Of a DNA stretch of 64,000 bases, positions 26,960 to 39,084 are shown piece by piece; the stretch's first letter is position 1, and the number at the start of each line of letters is the position of its first letter. The stretch comes from Pyrrhosoma nymphula. Lineage: Eukaryota > Arthropoda > Insecta > Odonata > Coenagrionidae. The notes below the pieces were generated by a model. That model saw only the letters and a program-made list of their open reading frames with translations. It did not search any database and was not told where the DNA came from. A program made the position numbers and the translations under genes. The stretch is taken from contig OY754333.1 of the NCBI GenBank assembly GCA_963573305.1, positions 14,964,599 through 15,028,598 of the forward strand. Direction: 5' to 3'.

Positions 26960-28540
26960 TATTTGATTTCTTGCAAATATCACTGCTCATCTACGCACAT
27001 GAAATCCTTTCATCCATGAGTCCATGGTTTCCCAAAGTTTGATACGACCACACGTGAATCAATTTCTTAGAAGGGAACGAATCATTCTCAACCTGCGAAA
27101 GACGAACTAGTCGTTCTCAGTCATTGTATGATGGTACAGTGACGTATTCACTAAGCACCTCATGCTTTCCCGTCATCCTCACTCCGTGTTTCTCAGCCTT
27201 AAAAGTCACCCACGCCTCGTTTCTAAGGATTCCATTTTCTCCCGGGATAGTTTTTACTCGCGCTCACATCGCGGAACATATATGAGATTTGTGAACCTCC
27301 CTTTTTTCTCGCTTCCCATTCCTTGAACACGCTTGTAATTAAACTCGCGTGGAACGTGACCTCGCTGCAGCAATTTCTTCTTCCGTCCCTTTTGCCTCCA
27401 CTGCCCTCATACAGGCCTCTAGTTTTTGCCCCGATGGTCGCTGGCATCCGCTCTTTCCAGTTGCCATTAGCCGAAGGGATGGAGATATTGTTCTGGTCCT
27501 TCCCTACGCTTAATGCGTCCTTCCCGTAGCAAATTGCTCTATTGCGCGATATTACACGTGCACCTTCCAAATTGCGTCTTCCGTTGAACTTACTTCTTCC
27601 GTTCTCTGAGACTCGAGGATCGGACTGGGATCTTCTAAAGCTCTTATCCGCTTGTTCTGCCAGCACCGCTTCCCGTACGGAAGCGTTGCAGCGTGTAGAA
27701 ACCCACCCGCACTCCCACGTCTATTCCTACCCAAGACGCTGCACAGCATCTTTCCGCTTCCACTTTGCCCCGTTTGCATTTGGGCGGAATTACGATACAC
27801 GTTTCCTGACGTTACGAATACGCATGTTGGCGGTCGCTGATCTTGGTGATTGAGTTGTTATGGAACATATTACGATTTCTAGACGTTGACGGTCAGTGAG
27901 TGACCCTTTATCAGCGTCTAACTTTTCCGTCACGCTGCGTTAACAAACAGAATAGTTTTTTTCAATGTTTACTCAATTTATTTTCCAGATTGCCCATATT
28001 ACATTTTATATATACAATAAAACATAATTAGCCTTCTTGAAGCATCATCTGTCAGTAATTTCAACGGATTCCTTATACTTTGTTTGTAAAATCTGAAAAT
28101 AAACAGTCACTTAGTAATCGTTTACAACATCTGTTGTAAAAGCAGTACACAATAGGCGTTGATACAACCGTCAATCATAATACAATCCGTCTTGATGGGA
28201 AGACGACGGAAACGCCACCGTCCGTTAACGCTACGTCATAAAACGTCGATGGCAATCCCATCCTTACCAGCTTACCGACTGTTGTAAGTAGCTTTACCGT
28301 TGGCGGAATACACCTTTTAGTCATGCGTTAGTGCAATTGTAGCGTGTTATGGATGATAGATAGACTTATTAAGGTAATCTATATATTAAAGTAGGTTGAA
28401 TAGAAATTAGTATAAATAGTCCAATAAAACAGATTTAAAAGCCCAGGCCACAATGCCCTTGAGCGATTTATTTCTCCACCTCAGACTGCGTTCTTCCTCT
28501 CCTCATCCTGCTCATAAAGCGTTTTTTTATCCCCATACGT
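26960..28540. other. unassigned; GC-richer island at about 27200-27850
   Basis: The interval 27200-27850 is clearly more GC-rich and CpG-containing than its surroundings. It has open frames on both strands; the longest is 147 codons on the minus strand (27223-27666). I recognise no domain in it. It could be a diverged exon, a CpG-rich regulatory region or an unknown repeat; sequence alone does not decide. Confidence 0.35.
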
Positions 28541-28544
28541 GGAG

Positions 28545-28965
28545 TGGAGTTTCGTAATAACTTCCCCTCTTTCATAGCCTTAACCATCCGTTTGCCACTC
28601 ATTACCTGTGGCAAACACCTAATCTGCCTTCCTCTAATCTCCTATACAAGTTTCCTCTCCTCTTCTACCATACTAATCACTTCTTCATCCGTTTTCCTTT
28701 TAGTCCACCGGAATTTCTCCATTCTCCTCCGCATCCACTTCTCAAACGTCTGCTTCATATTTTCTTACTCTTTTCTCTGAGTCCACATCTCTGCACCACA
28801 CAATGCTACACTCCTTATTAAACAAATCTTCATCATTTTCTTTAAATGTGTACCCAATTCGCCGTCATCAGCTTCATCGTATTTCCAAACGCTTTTTTCG
28901 CTGTTGCTATTCACTATTCAATGTCTTCTCCAATTATCCCATTTTCTTTCCACATACTAAACTAG
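28545..28965 (-). mobile_element. LINE reverse-transcriptase 3' remnant
   Basis: On the minus strand, frame-shifted pieces reconstruct the usual order of a LINE C-terminal region. From upstream to downstream these are TAKKAF (normally RIAMAKEAF), LKKMMKICLIRSVAL, then CGAEMWT (normally YGAETWT). They are followed by MRRRMEKFRW and KRKTDEEV...VEEERKLV (normally RRMEKISWTDxKTNEEVL...GEERxLL). At least two frameshifts and a stop break it. It resembles the remnants at 53.2 and 53.8 kb more closely than the one at 44.6 kb. The 5' end is missing. Confidence 0.6.
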
Positions 28966-28969
28966 TAGG

Positions 28970-30303
28970 TAATGAAATTGCAGTACATGCTCCAGTTTGT
29001 ATCGCAGTTTTTGGTGAGTTAACAAAATCTAGGGTTAGCTGCGCCATTTAAGACAGGTTGGTAGAATGCTTTGTGTTCAGCTGTCTGAGCGGTGAAAGAA
29101 AGTCTCGAAACACGGAGTATTAGCTCACTTCTAAAAAAAGATACCTTGGGGTCCACGTACCTACAATCCGACGGAAGGAATACTATCGGTACTCGAAATT
29201 CTCTCCTCCTTGATGATTTGGTATAAATTAGAATTGTGCTGAAAACTTCCCTGAAAATTGAACTAGGGCTCTCGAGATGGTGCACTAGGTCTATAAACAC
29301 CATACCGACCCGATCATTTGGAGAATTAATGGAATAAAGTAGGATATAAAAGAAATCTGAAGTGTTAACATTTTATAAGGATTATTACAGCAAAGTTTTC
29401 ATGCTTCAATAAATTCGTAAAATGACGAAAATGTCAATCAGATGTAGGTCATCAGTTTTCCAGTTTCAGTACTGACATATTTTTCGATCAATTGATAGAA
29501 ATTCTAGGTAGGGCAGCGGGTAGGTCTACATGAGCATCGTCATAGAAGATAGAATGCCTGTTGATCGAGAAGTAGTTCATTTTCAATGGGAAAAACACAG
29601 TTGCACAAAGTTACGTGCCCGGCTATAGGGAATTATACCAATGAGTGAAAATGTTACAGGTGAAATTTGAAAGTGATTTCTAGGATAAGAATCAGCACTT
29701 GACGATCCATAGTGAATTTTCATGCACTAAGATGACATGAATATCAATTGGTTAGTTAGTCGGAATATTAATTCGGATCTTTTGTGCCTTTAAGGAACAG
29801 TGAGAAAGCTGGAAATTGGAATATCATTCGAAAACAGGGACAAATGTGGAGAGAAAACTGGCGTCGTCAGTTGCCTGCTCTTTACGAAAGGTATCAAGTT
29901 GTCCTTAGTCGCATGTCACCACCGATGGATAGAACTCTGTACGTGATATCCTCTCTACATGAAATCTAAGTAGTTATCGGGATTTGATTGACATACTGAA
30001 GCGATTCAGGAACTCTGAATCAGGTCGTCTGGATGGCAGCTAGGACAAGCTCTAGCCGCCACACCAAAGCGATTTCCTCCACGCATGTCAGTCATTTACG
30101 TTATTCCGTGCGTTGCTGTGTCGATGGGTGATCTAGGAAATCCCACTAGATCTCATTCCTTAACTACCAGCAAATAATTTTTTCCTCTCTTTCGTATTTC
30201 CACTCTCATATCTCAGCTAATAAATGCCATTTTTGAAAGGGGGTGACTGCTAATAATGGAGGGAATGGCTAATCCGAATGTTTTTGTTCAGCGTTACATG
30301 TAT
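28970..30303. other. unassigned sequence
   Basis: AT-rich, with a 94-codon minus-strand open frame (29019-29303) and a 61-codon plus-strand frame (29784-29969). Neither resembles a known family. Confidence 0.45.
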
Positions 30304-30327
30304 TATATATATATATATAGATATATG
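30304..30327. repeat. (TA)n microsatellite
   Basis: An almost uninterrupted TA run with one G interruption. Confidence 0.85.
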
Positions 30328-30639
30328 TAAAAAGCCACTCATTTCCATTTTAGACTGATAAATTGTGATTTGAAAAAAAGAAATAAACTCCCATTAACTA
30401 AAATTCACTAGCCTAATGTTACCTGTTGTTGGCGTTAGCAGCCACCGGCAGCAACGTCATTTTTAACGCAGATGTTAAAATGCTGTAAATAGTAGTAAAA
30501 GCTTCAAGATATTAAATTATAAATTAAAAATAGTGAAATAATCTACACATGGCTTTACATAAATTCTAAAATACTAATAAGATTTTCGCGACCGGGTATT
30601 TTGCTCTTATTTTTTAATGGGTTATCAGCTAGTTTATAA

Positions 30640-31020
30640 CACTCCTATACCTTCCTCCATCTCCTGCATCCAGCCTCCAGCTCCCGCGCCGACAGTAATT
30701 TCTCATCCTTTCACTCCCGATCTCCGCACGTATTTTGTCTCCTCTTGGCCTTTTTCCTTCCACTTCGCATTCAAGCAACGCGTCTTACCCGACACCTCCG
30801 CCTCTCCTTCCTCTTCCCCAAGGCCTTCCCACACTCAAAATCATCCACGCGCTATCCTTCCCATTCTCCCTGCATAGGCGACGCTGTTTTTTCTCTCCCA
30901 TTTTTTCAAGAAAGGCAAATTTTTTCCAGTCTCCTATTTTCATTCCTCTTCCTCTCTCTCTCGCCGCTTCGGTTCCGGAGAATTCCTCTTTCCCCTCGGC
31001 TCCATCACTATGCACCGCCA
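30640..31020. other. polypyrimidine-rich block
   Basis: C/T-rich plus strand with three overlapping open frames (86-130 codons) and one on the opposite strand; low complexity. Confidence 0.55.
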
Positions 31021-31029
31021 GGGATGGCA

Positions 31030-32380
31030 CTGCGGGGACACCGCGAGGTGTTATGCAGGAGAGGGGCGGGCGGAGAAGGAATGGTGGCACGGAAAAACCC
31101 TGGGTTTAGGGGCCCCGCTCGGCCTGTAGGGGTATAAGGGATAAGGGTTTCCTCTCTTTTTTTGCAAGCGGGACTAGGGTTATGTTCGGTTATAGAGAGG
31201 GAGAGATGAGCGGAATAGATAAGAAAAAAAAGGTCAGGGGGCGGAAGGGTAAGGGTAGGGGTCACCCTTGTCGCGTCTCTCCCCAGGATTCCACGTACTG
31301 AAACAGGGTGGGACTGTGCGATATTTCAGTTTCAGTATCGCATTGCAGTGTAAGCTCAGTATCATAAATGATGTGACATATCGTGTGGCATGATCTTGCA
31401 AATGGTATGATGAAGCTTATCGCATGATTGGGGACGCAGATTTTGATTCCTACTAAGCAAAAGGCCGAAAATGTATTAAAATATTTAAAAAAAATTAAAA
31501 AAGGCCAAACAGATTCAGCAGAAACGCCGGTATGAAAATAAGCACCACTTCAATGAGGCTTTTCTGCATGTCTGAACGCAATTATCGAGCATGCAAAATT
31601 ATCACTCAGGAACCGAATCCAAGTGACTCACAGTGGCGTTGTCCCGAAAATTAATCCAAACCAAGGACTGAGGATGAGGGGAGGACCTTATGGATAGAGG
31701 CAGACCCACCATGACGCAAGAGTCCAAAAAAAAGGAAAATGTATACATTTACAACGAAATTAATATCAATTTATCGTCCCTGTTGATGCTGCCTGCAGGA
31801 GCAGCAAAATTTCGAAGCAAACAGATATGAGACGCAGCTGAAACCGGAATCTCTTCCAAAAGATTATCGCATGATATTGCATCATCACGCAACATTCTCC
31901 CTGATGAATGTTACATTTTGAGAATGAACTTTTCTAAGTCTGCATGGAACTATCCACATATTCAATGACAAGTCCCTTATATTCAGTTGGTAAAGCTCGC
32001 TTTAAAGTTCCTGGCACCTGAGTAGAAACTCGTTTTAAGTCCAGGAGAGTCTATTTTGATAAGTTGCAGCTAAAGCATGGGGTGATTGTAGTCATTATTT
32101 ATAGTGGAATGCACTTTCTAGGCTATCTCTCTGAAAGCCAATTTCTCCTCATCTTCCTGCGATTTTCCGCATAAAAAGTGCCAGGGACTTCCAACCGAGA
32201 TTGTACCCTTTACGTAGATCGGTTTTCATTGTTTTTTTCCAGAAATTCATTTATCTGCACTCTTCCAAGAAAAACTTATATATTTTCCCTTATTTATACT
32301 TGATTGGAACAATTAATTAGGGGCGAAGGGATGTTGAAAGCCGTGATAAAAGGGTGGATGTTGGGTAAGCAGGGTAGGAA
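31030..32380. other. unassigned sequence with a degenerate ATATCGCAT-rich stretch
   Basis: The interval 31310-31430 is rich in variants of ATATCGCAT / ATCGCATT, like 33520-33700. The remainder is unassigned. Confidence 0.4.
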
Positions 32381-32383
32381 GAG

Positions 32384-32990
32384 AATTGAATTGAATTGAA
32401 TTGAAAACAGACTTTATTGTTCTGGGACTTTATGTCCCCTGGAACATTTAAATATTATTACATGCCACAACAAATGGGGCCAATGGTGACAGCAATACAT
32501 ACAAATTTCACTAAGGAACACCACATATAAACCATGAATAATCAAAGATAAGAAAATAAATAACTTGTGAAAATTAGGGTGCACAAATTTAAGATCACAC
32601 ATTAAGGATTTCAAACAGGCAACAAAGATTTGGAATCGGATTGCTTACACATTTTGCATAAAGAATAATGGAATATAAAGTAATAGACACAGCATCAAAC
32701 AGTATGGTAACAAAAGAGCATGACGAATCTCAATCAACATTGCAATGCACAGATATGAAATCACATTTCAAGAATTAATCATATCGATTGGATATATGAG
32801 AAGATTAAGAAAAGTTACATAACTGATCAGCCATATTTCTCTTGAACATCGAAATTGTAGAAGAGGTTCTAACAGAGAATGGGCGTTAGGGATGGGATGA
32901 AGTTGGGTGCGACGTATTCGTAGCTAAAGAATGATATCATACAAGGAGACAAGGGTCGGTAGTTGTGAAATGTAGTGGATACACGTGTTT
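32384..32990 (-). mobile_element. possible LINE 3' end with (TTCAA)n tail
   Basis: On the plus strand a (TTGAA)n run occupies 32384-32406. On the minus strand this reads as a pentanucleotide tail following AATAAAGTCTG, as at the 3' end of some non-LTR elements. Further up the minus strand (about 32880-32820), a short frame with VRTSSTISMFKRNMADQL ends in a stop. It resembles the C-terminal VRxSxTxxxFKxxLxxxL motif that closes many LINE ORF2 proteins. The match is short, so this is tentative. Confidence 0.35.
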
Positions 32991-33076
32991 TTTCTTGTAC
33001 TTAAGCTCATTTTAAATGTTATATCATCTATATATTAATGATAATAATTACCATGTTCAGCTAGCAGTTACCAATT

Positions 33077-33191
33077 GGTATGAGATAAATCCTTCGCGGG
33101 TTTCCGTCCGTGTTAGTGGCTCCATCCTCTCAGCAGAGGATGGAGCCATCTAACCTGGACGGAAAGCCGCGAAGAATTTACCTCAGCTACC
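33077..33191. repeat. imperfect palindrome (about 50 bp arms)
   Basis: The arms 33077-33130 and 33135-33191 are inverted copies around a CAGC centre. The inner 10 bp (TCCATCCTCT / AGAGGATGGA) is perfect; the outer part has a few mismatches and one indel. Reading outward, each arm runs GGATGGAGCC, then GGACGGAAA, then CGCGAAG. The head-to-head layout resembles the palindromes at 10.9 and 37.7 kb. No flanking target duplication was found. Confidence 0.7.
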
Positions 33192-33384
33192 TATTCGCCG
33201 CACCGGGAGAAAATAAAACCCTACAGGTATGACTTTCATCCACTTCTAATTTCCTTTTTGAATCACTTTCAATAGTCTCCTTTCTTTCTTTAAAATGCTT
33301 ACGACTATATCATTGGTATTCATCTTCTCCCAGGTTAAGATTTTTCTATCCTTCCCCAAACCACATCAAAATCTATAGTTTCAA

Positions 33385-33720
33385 ATGCAGCATGGTATTG
33401 GATGCAGATTGATCTCGGGTGACTTTCCATATTGCATAAGAGATGCCATTTTGCGTAAGGCACACCCCCTGTTTTTCGCAAATAATTCAATATCGTATCA
33501 CGGTGAAAATCGAATTGTTTCGTACAACATATCGCAATGCATGACATATAGTAGGATAGCGTATGCTATAACATACAGCATGGCATTTCATATTGCACAA
33601 TACTGCACCACGTATGACACCACGAATCGACATAGATCAAATCCCGACGGATCAATATCGCAATGCGATATCTCGCGAACTTCGCATATCGCTGTCCATG
33701 TATCGCTCAGCCCCACCGCC
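33385..33720. other. degenerate ATATCGCA-type motif region
   Basis: Repeated, imperfect variants of CATATCGCA, ATATCGTA and CATATTGCA occur on both strands without a regular period. Open frames here show His/Ser/Tyr-rich translations typical of such repeats. It may be a decayed satellite or the edge of a nested repeat. Confidence 0.4.
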
Positions 33721-34351
33721 AACTAGGCACGGGTTTCCCATTTCTCTTCTTCTCGTTCCACGCCACTGGCTGAGGAACAAAACGTCCCCCAGGGTCCTTT
33801 CTTAACCTTGGGAGGGTGGGCGGAATTACTCCCGAGGTGGGTGAGTGGAAATATCGCCGGGGGTCCTCTGAGATGCCACGGGGCATCCTACCCTTCCAAC
33901 CCCAGCCACCAGCTCCCACCGATTTCCCAGCATCGAGATGGAAGAGTGCACAGCGTGGTGGAATTCTGGGGGAAATAATATCCGCAGGGTTGATAATAAA
34001 ATAGTAACGACGTGCGGAAAGTCGGGGGATATGCATTGAGACGAACCGGGTTGTTCCGATGCCACGACTGACGACGTTCGGCTTCCAATTTCGACGGCTC
34101 GGCAAGGATGGGTCTATTACCCTTGAAAATATCAACGTCGCGTGCTTCCGCTGGCTGGTTTGCAAGGCCAAACATATCGAGTTTAATCTTTGAGCAGATA
34201 ATTGTATGGATGATAATGTAAGATGAAAGAGCGTGGATGATAATGTAGACATTATGTTGGCATTTTGATGCGGAAGGAAATGTTTGTGAGTTCGGGCATG
34301 TCTCGGTGGGTTGGTATCTTTTGGGAATGACGTTTGTTTATTATGCCTCAT
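33707..34351 (-). CDS. long unrecognised open frame in GC-rich island
   Basis: A 214-codon minus-strand frame, the longest uninterrupted frame in the window. It overlaps other open frames on both strands (95 codons at 33888-34175, 79 at 33826-34065, and 62 plus-strand at 33816-34004). The DNA is GC-richer than its flanks at about 33720-34170. The translation is rich in Arg, Pro and Ser and I recognise no motif, signal peptide or membrane segment. Because GC-rich DNA lacks stops in many frames, this may be a chance frame. It could also be a coding fragment of an unknown repeat. Confidence 0.15.
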   Translation of the reverse strand: MRHNKQTSFPKDTNPPRHARTHKHFLPHQNANIMSTLSSTLFHLTLSSIQLSAQRLNSICLALQTSQRKHATLIFSRVIDPSLPSRRNWKPNVVSRGIGTTRFVSMHIPRLSARRYYFIINPADIISPRIPPRCALFHLDAGKSVGAGGWGWKGRMPRGISEDPRRYFHSPTSGVIPPTLPRLRKDPGGRFVPQPVAWNEKKRNGKPVPSWRWG

Positions 34352-37300
34352 TTTTCATTGAATATTTCCGATGATTTTCTTTGAAATCTGGCCTCAGACT
34401 AAGGAAACTGATATGGTGTATCATTTCTCGTTCGAATACCAGCAAGCGATAAACCGATTATTCAGTATCAAAAAGTGATCCTAAGCGGATAAGTGTAGGT
34501 GTGGTCCTCACGATTGGAGTAAAATAATTTATAAGCTTGAAATTACACACCAGGTTCAATTACATCGAATCATAAGAATTCATAAATTTTCAGATTCTGG
34601 GATGAAATAAATCAATGTTTACCTTGAAACCTCTGCAGAGCAAAAGTCACTTCATAATGTGGCTTATAAATTCTCTTCGAAGTTTTCCTTTTTTGTATAT
34701 AAATACCAATTTTAATTTTTTTAAATACAGCTTGATAATAGCTTGGCATTTTAACTTCAATATAGCTTTTGATATTCGTTAACTGAAAAACTCTTGTTCA
34801 TTGTTTTGTTCATTATTTTTCTGCTGATGTTGATGCTATTCTGCACTCATTAAACGTAAAAAAATTCGAATGTCTTTTGTGGTTATTCCCCATTCCTCCA
34901 TTTCCTTCTTATAAATGTATTTATATCTTAACGATGCACTCTTGAATGTACCATATTTCTACCTCATTCTTACAGTAAAATGTGATCGTCTAATGTACGA
35001 GAGTGCGATCAATAGGTATACTATGGTTAAAGTACATGAAAGACAGCTCGCATGTACGATACATGCAGTATTCAGCCCATTATTCATTAACGAGAATCAT
35101 TGTGCACACCATACACCAGAGTTGGCCCTCGCAAATATTCGCCGGGAAGCCTACGCCTTATTAGTACACCTGTGCAACCAATTTAACCTCGAGGCAAGTC
35201 TACAAATCACATTTCCTCCAAGGATTTAATCCATTCATCATTAAACAACCGTCGCGGTCCCAGTTTGTCGTCTACCTATCTGGTGCCACGCGTACAAATA
35301 CTCGTGCTCACGAGAATATAAACACCCAAGCCCTCCTCCTCCCCCCCCCCCGGTTCCCCTTTCACTCTTGTACCGTCCCCCTCCCACACATCACAAAGAC
35401 CGCAGCAAACAAAATTCTTCTTGATAAGGCCCGGCTACACAAACTCATGCACACCTTCTCCCTTTCTGCTTAAATTCCCGCTGCGCCCCGGCTTATAAAT
35501 AAATCATCGCTTGAGACTAAAGGCGCAAGATTTGAGGGACTGGTACAGGCGTGGTGGAAAGCCTTGGTGAGGCGGCCTGCGACAGGATGGCAACCGATGA
35601 GGTATAGGGTCGCATGGAGGTGACAACGGTTCTGGAATCAGCGTTGTAGTCCTTGGAATTTTAGGTTCACTTGGGACATTTATGGCTGGTGATCACTAAT
35701 GATGAATGTATCAAGCTGGTGGAAGACAGTAGCGTCAGGTAATTTCATTCAGTTTTCAATATATGGTTCAAGCAACGACTGAACCAATACCGGGTGATAA
35801 ATCCCGTGGAAATTTATCGCTGTTATATTTCACATTGTTTGAATATTCTAGAGACACGAATAATCAGCAAGTGATTTAGATCTGGAGTGGCTGAAATTGC
35901 TTTCTGGTGATAGGGATTGTAGACCATGGCTGAAATAAATATCAAATCAAAAGTTTTATTTTAACTATGCATTTTAAAGCTGTTTTAGGTACAATTAACA
36001 TTGATCTTTTATATCATACAAGATATTTCTTGCAAAAAATGCTAAAAAGCAGTAGACGTCCCTCTGTTTGAAGTTACGCTGGTCTAGAATTAGCTCTCAT
36101 ATTAATCTTCGTCAGTAAGCCCTTTTGGCTAGAGATCTGGAAAAATTGTTTGTTCTTCCACTAGGTGGGAGAAATGGGAGATATTAAAACCACGACTCTG
36201 GAAGCTAACACAAAGCTCATTAAAAAGATGGGCATTGTGTTAATCATTCAACTAGATACATAATTATAAACAAACATTTTAAAAAAGGGTCCCACATACT
36301 GATAAATAACATACTCAATGTTTCGTCATAAGTTAAACGCGGCTTTTAATTCTCCAGTGAATTTATTCTGGCTGAACTCGATGTATTGATGTTTTGGATA
36401 ATTATTTTCAAATCAGCTTCAGGCGACGTTTTCATTATGGAACTCCACAACTCAATATTAACCTCTTATTAAAGATATTTTTTATGGATGCCCAAAAATC
36501 ATTATAGTATTTTTCGGTGAGTCATGCATTCTTAATTTATCGATGCGTATATCATTTTGCTATTTCTTAACTTTATACATAGCCCCTCCCGAAAGGGGTT
36601 AGTTTCTAAGGACCGACTGAATAAGCCAATTAAATATACCCATAATTCAACTTTACAAAAAAGTGCCTAATTATTCACTCTTATTATGTCGTTTACTGGG
36701 GACGAGAAAAACTAACAGTTCTAATGCAAAAAACGAGAGTAAATTGGAGATTGATAGTGGAATTATTCCTCTTTTAACCATGATGTTGTCTATGTGATCA
36801 ATGAGCTAAAGGCAGCAGGGCTTTTCGCTACAGCTTCCGGCTTTAATCCGCTCCTTTTCGATGAGAGCCGTCGATGTATCCCACCCGGTTACTTTATTCA
36901 CCCCCTTCACTAGAGGCAATCAGGCGTGAAATTAGGTACCGTGCGTGGCCAGGAGAGCCCAGAGAGTGGTTGTGAATAAAGCAATGCTCTTGACAGCGGG
37001 GATACAAGGAACTCCACAGAGTGCTGCCTGAAGGAGCGAGTGGTAGGAATGGAGTAATTGCTCCGCGATTGATGCTCTCTTTTTCATCCCCTAGTGCTCA
37101 CAGGTGTTATCTTAATTTGGCAATTTCAATCTTTTCACTCCAGCATACGACGATATGCAAATTATAATCGATGATCTAGGCTCCGATTATCAAATATAAA
37201 TTTGGACAGTATATTACGATATTAAATTCACAAATTTATTCACAATAGGAAAATTATTGGTGAAAATATTGCATTAGATTTTTTTTCAATTTCGACAAAA

Positions 37301-37730
37301 GTATTGGGTTGTGTGTGCTGGCTTAAGCGTGGGTTCCGGATAGGACTCGTGACCGTGGTGGAAAGTTTTCAGTGAAATTTTGGGATTGGGTGATATTTGG
37401 TGTAGTATCTACTCCGTCTGATGCGACGTGAAAATGTGTACTCAATTGGCCCTCTTCTTTAAGAACACGATTGAGCTGACGCCGACATTTTAAAAACTCC
37501 TTTCACCGAATAATCTTTTTCGTACTGAACTAATGCGGGGAAACACATGCGAAACATTTGCGGCGTTGCATGGTTGAGGATAAACATAAGAGTGGGACAA
37601 AAGCGTAGAGAATGGCGTATCTGATTTTTGTTTACTATAAAGTAAAGAATGATAGGTTTAAGAATGAGTTGACGATGAAAGAATATTCTATGGATGCTAC
37701 AGTTGAGGCGAGTCTCAGTACGACACGGAC
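34352..37730. other. unassigned sequence
   Basis: Mostly AT-rich with a C-run near 35340-35352. A pair of short inverted motifs, CTTTATTCAC / GTGAATAAAG (about 36891 and 36972), is too short to call an element. No gene was recognised; a 104-codon plus-strand frame (34915-35229) has no known similarity. Confidence 0.45.
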
Positions 37731-37745
37731 GATATTATTTTGTTC

Positions 37746-38037
37746 ATACAGGGAATTAATGTCGAGTTTAGGTAAAAAATTAAAATCAGGTATTCTTAGC
37801 CAACGTTTCGAAATTTAAATTTATTCCAAATTCAGGGCTTTAAATACAGTGATTGATCGTTCAGTATCAGGTCATTATGGCCATTGACGAGTTAATAATT
37901 GACAATAATGACTTGATCTTGAATGTCTCAATGAATGTATTCTAAACCCTGAAGACGGCATAAATTAATTTCCGAAACGTTGGCAAAGAATAGCTGAATT
38001 TAATTTTTGACCTAAACTCTATATTAATTCCCTGTAT
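37746..38037. repeat. imperfect 292 bp palindrome flanked by 11 bp direct repeats
   Basis: The sequence from 37746 to the centre near 37892 is repeated in inverted orientation to 38037 with scattered mismatches. GATATTATTTT flanks it directly on both sides (37731-37741 and 38070-38080), and both copies are preceded by CACGG-like sequence, so it probably inserted as a unit. The right arm contains CTGAAGA (37949-37955), a short GG/CC stem and GAAAC (37974-37978), then GTTGGC. The left arm carries a decayed inverted counterpart. This is the same arrangement as in the perfect palindrome at 10.9 kb. I infer two retroelement termini joined head-to-head, older than the 10.9 kb structure. Confidence 0.7.
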
Positions 38038-38080
38038 AAGTAAATGTGAGGTCGATATGTTGAACCACGGATATTATTTT

Positions 38081-39080
38081 CACCCCGCCCTAAATCTATG
38101 GAACTGATAGGAGTGACGAAATGAGAGAGATACACCGTCAATCTGACTGGTACAAGCATTCCTCCTTTCTCGCACCATTAACAATTATTTTAAAAAACAG
38201 CGTGACTATCTAAAGATAGCGTTAAAACACAAGTCACCTCTATCCTCCTACTCCTCCATTTCCCTATTATTTTCTGCCCCTTCTTCTAGGGTCCTAACAC
38301 CCCCTGCCACTCACCTCTTCGACGGCTTGCAGAGTAGTACCTATGTAGACCTGGAAATTGCCCACCAAAAATACGCAAATACCTCAGCTCTTCTACCCAA
38401 CCGGAATAGCCAACCGACAAACCTCTAACGAGCGTGAAAACATTTCTCTCAACAAAAATTTTAGTTTGTATGGATTATTATATCGATAGCATTATTAATA
38501 TGAACAAAAGTGACATAATTTGCACCATTGCAGGGGAATCACAAATTCAGAAATTATTGTATGAGAACAAATTATGGATGCAGATTGTGCTCCATTAGGG
38601 TCAATTTCCCACTCCTTGAGTCATATCTCAGGCACGTGCTCAATGGGTTCGCCTATTGACGGTATTCATCTTGAGCGTCTCCAAACGATTTCCCGATCTT
38701 TGGTGTACCCAACGCTAAATATATCCTATCGGGAAGGACGAGATACGGACGCCTAATTGGTCAACGTAATTGCAATTCAAGTTAAATCTGGCACAACATG
38801 CGGCGCAGCTGCCGAGATGGAATCCCCAGGGTAGACCCTGTTAGCGACAGTCCCTAGCCGCGTCATCGTTGGAATGTCACACGGAGAAGAAACGCGATAT
38901 CAACATCACTTAGCCGAGTCTGTCCCAAATTAAGGCTAAACATCGGAGGTAAGGGGTTTGAGTATCAGGGAAGGATACGGCGAAGATTCTTCCAGGGTTT
39001 TACGACCGAAAGAGTGGGGAAAGGGTTTTGATGGAAAGGGGCGGCTGAAGAGACGTCAACCTGGCAGCAAGTGCCGCTCT
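38081..39080. other. unassigned sequence
   Basis: Composition is near balanced from about 38780; no gene or repeat was recognised. Confidence 0.45.
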
Positions 39081-39084
39081 GTCG

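Noticed and set aside
36890..36981. CTTTATTCAC / GTGAATAAAG inverted pair as a transposon
   Set aside because: Ten bases only, about 70 bp apart, with no target duplication; chance is likely in AT-rich DNA.
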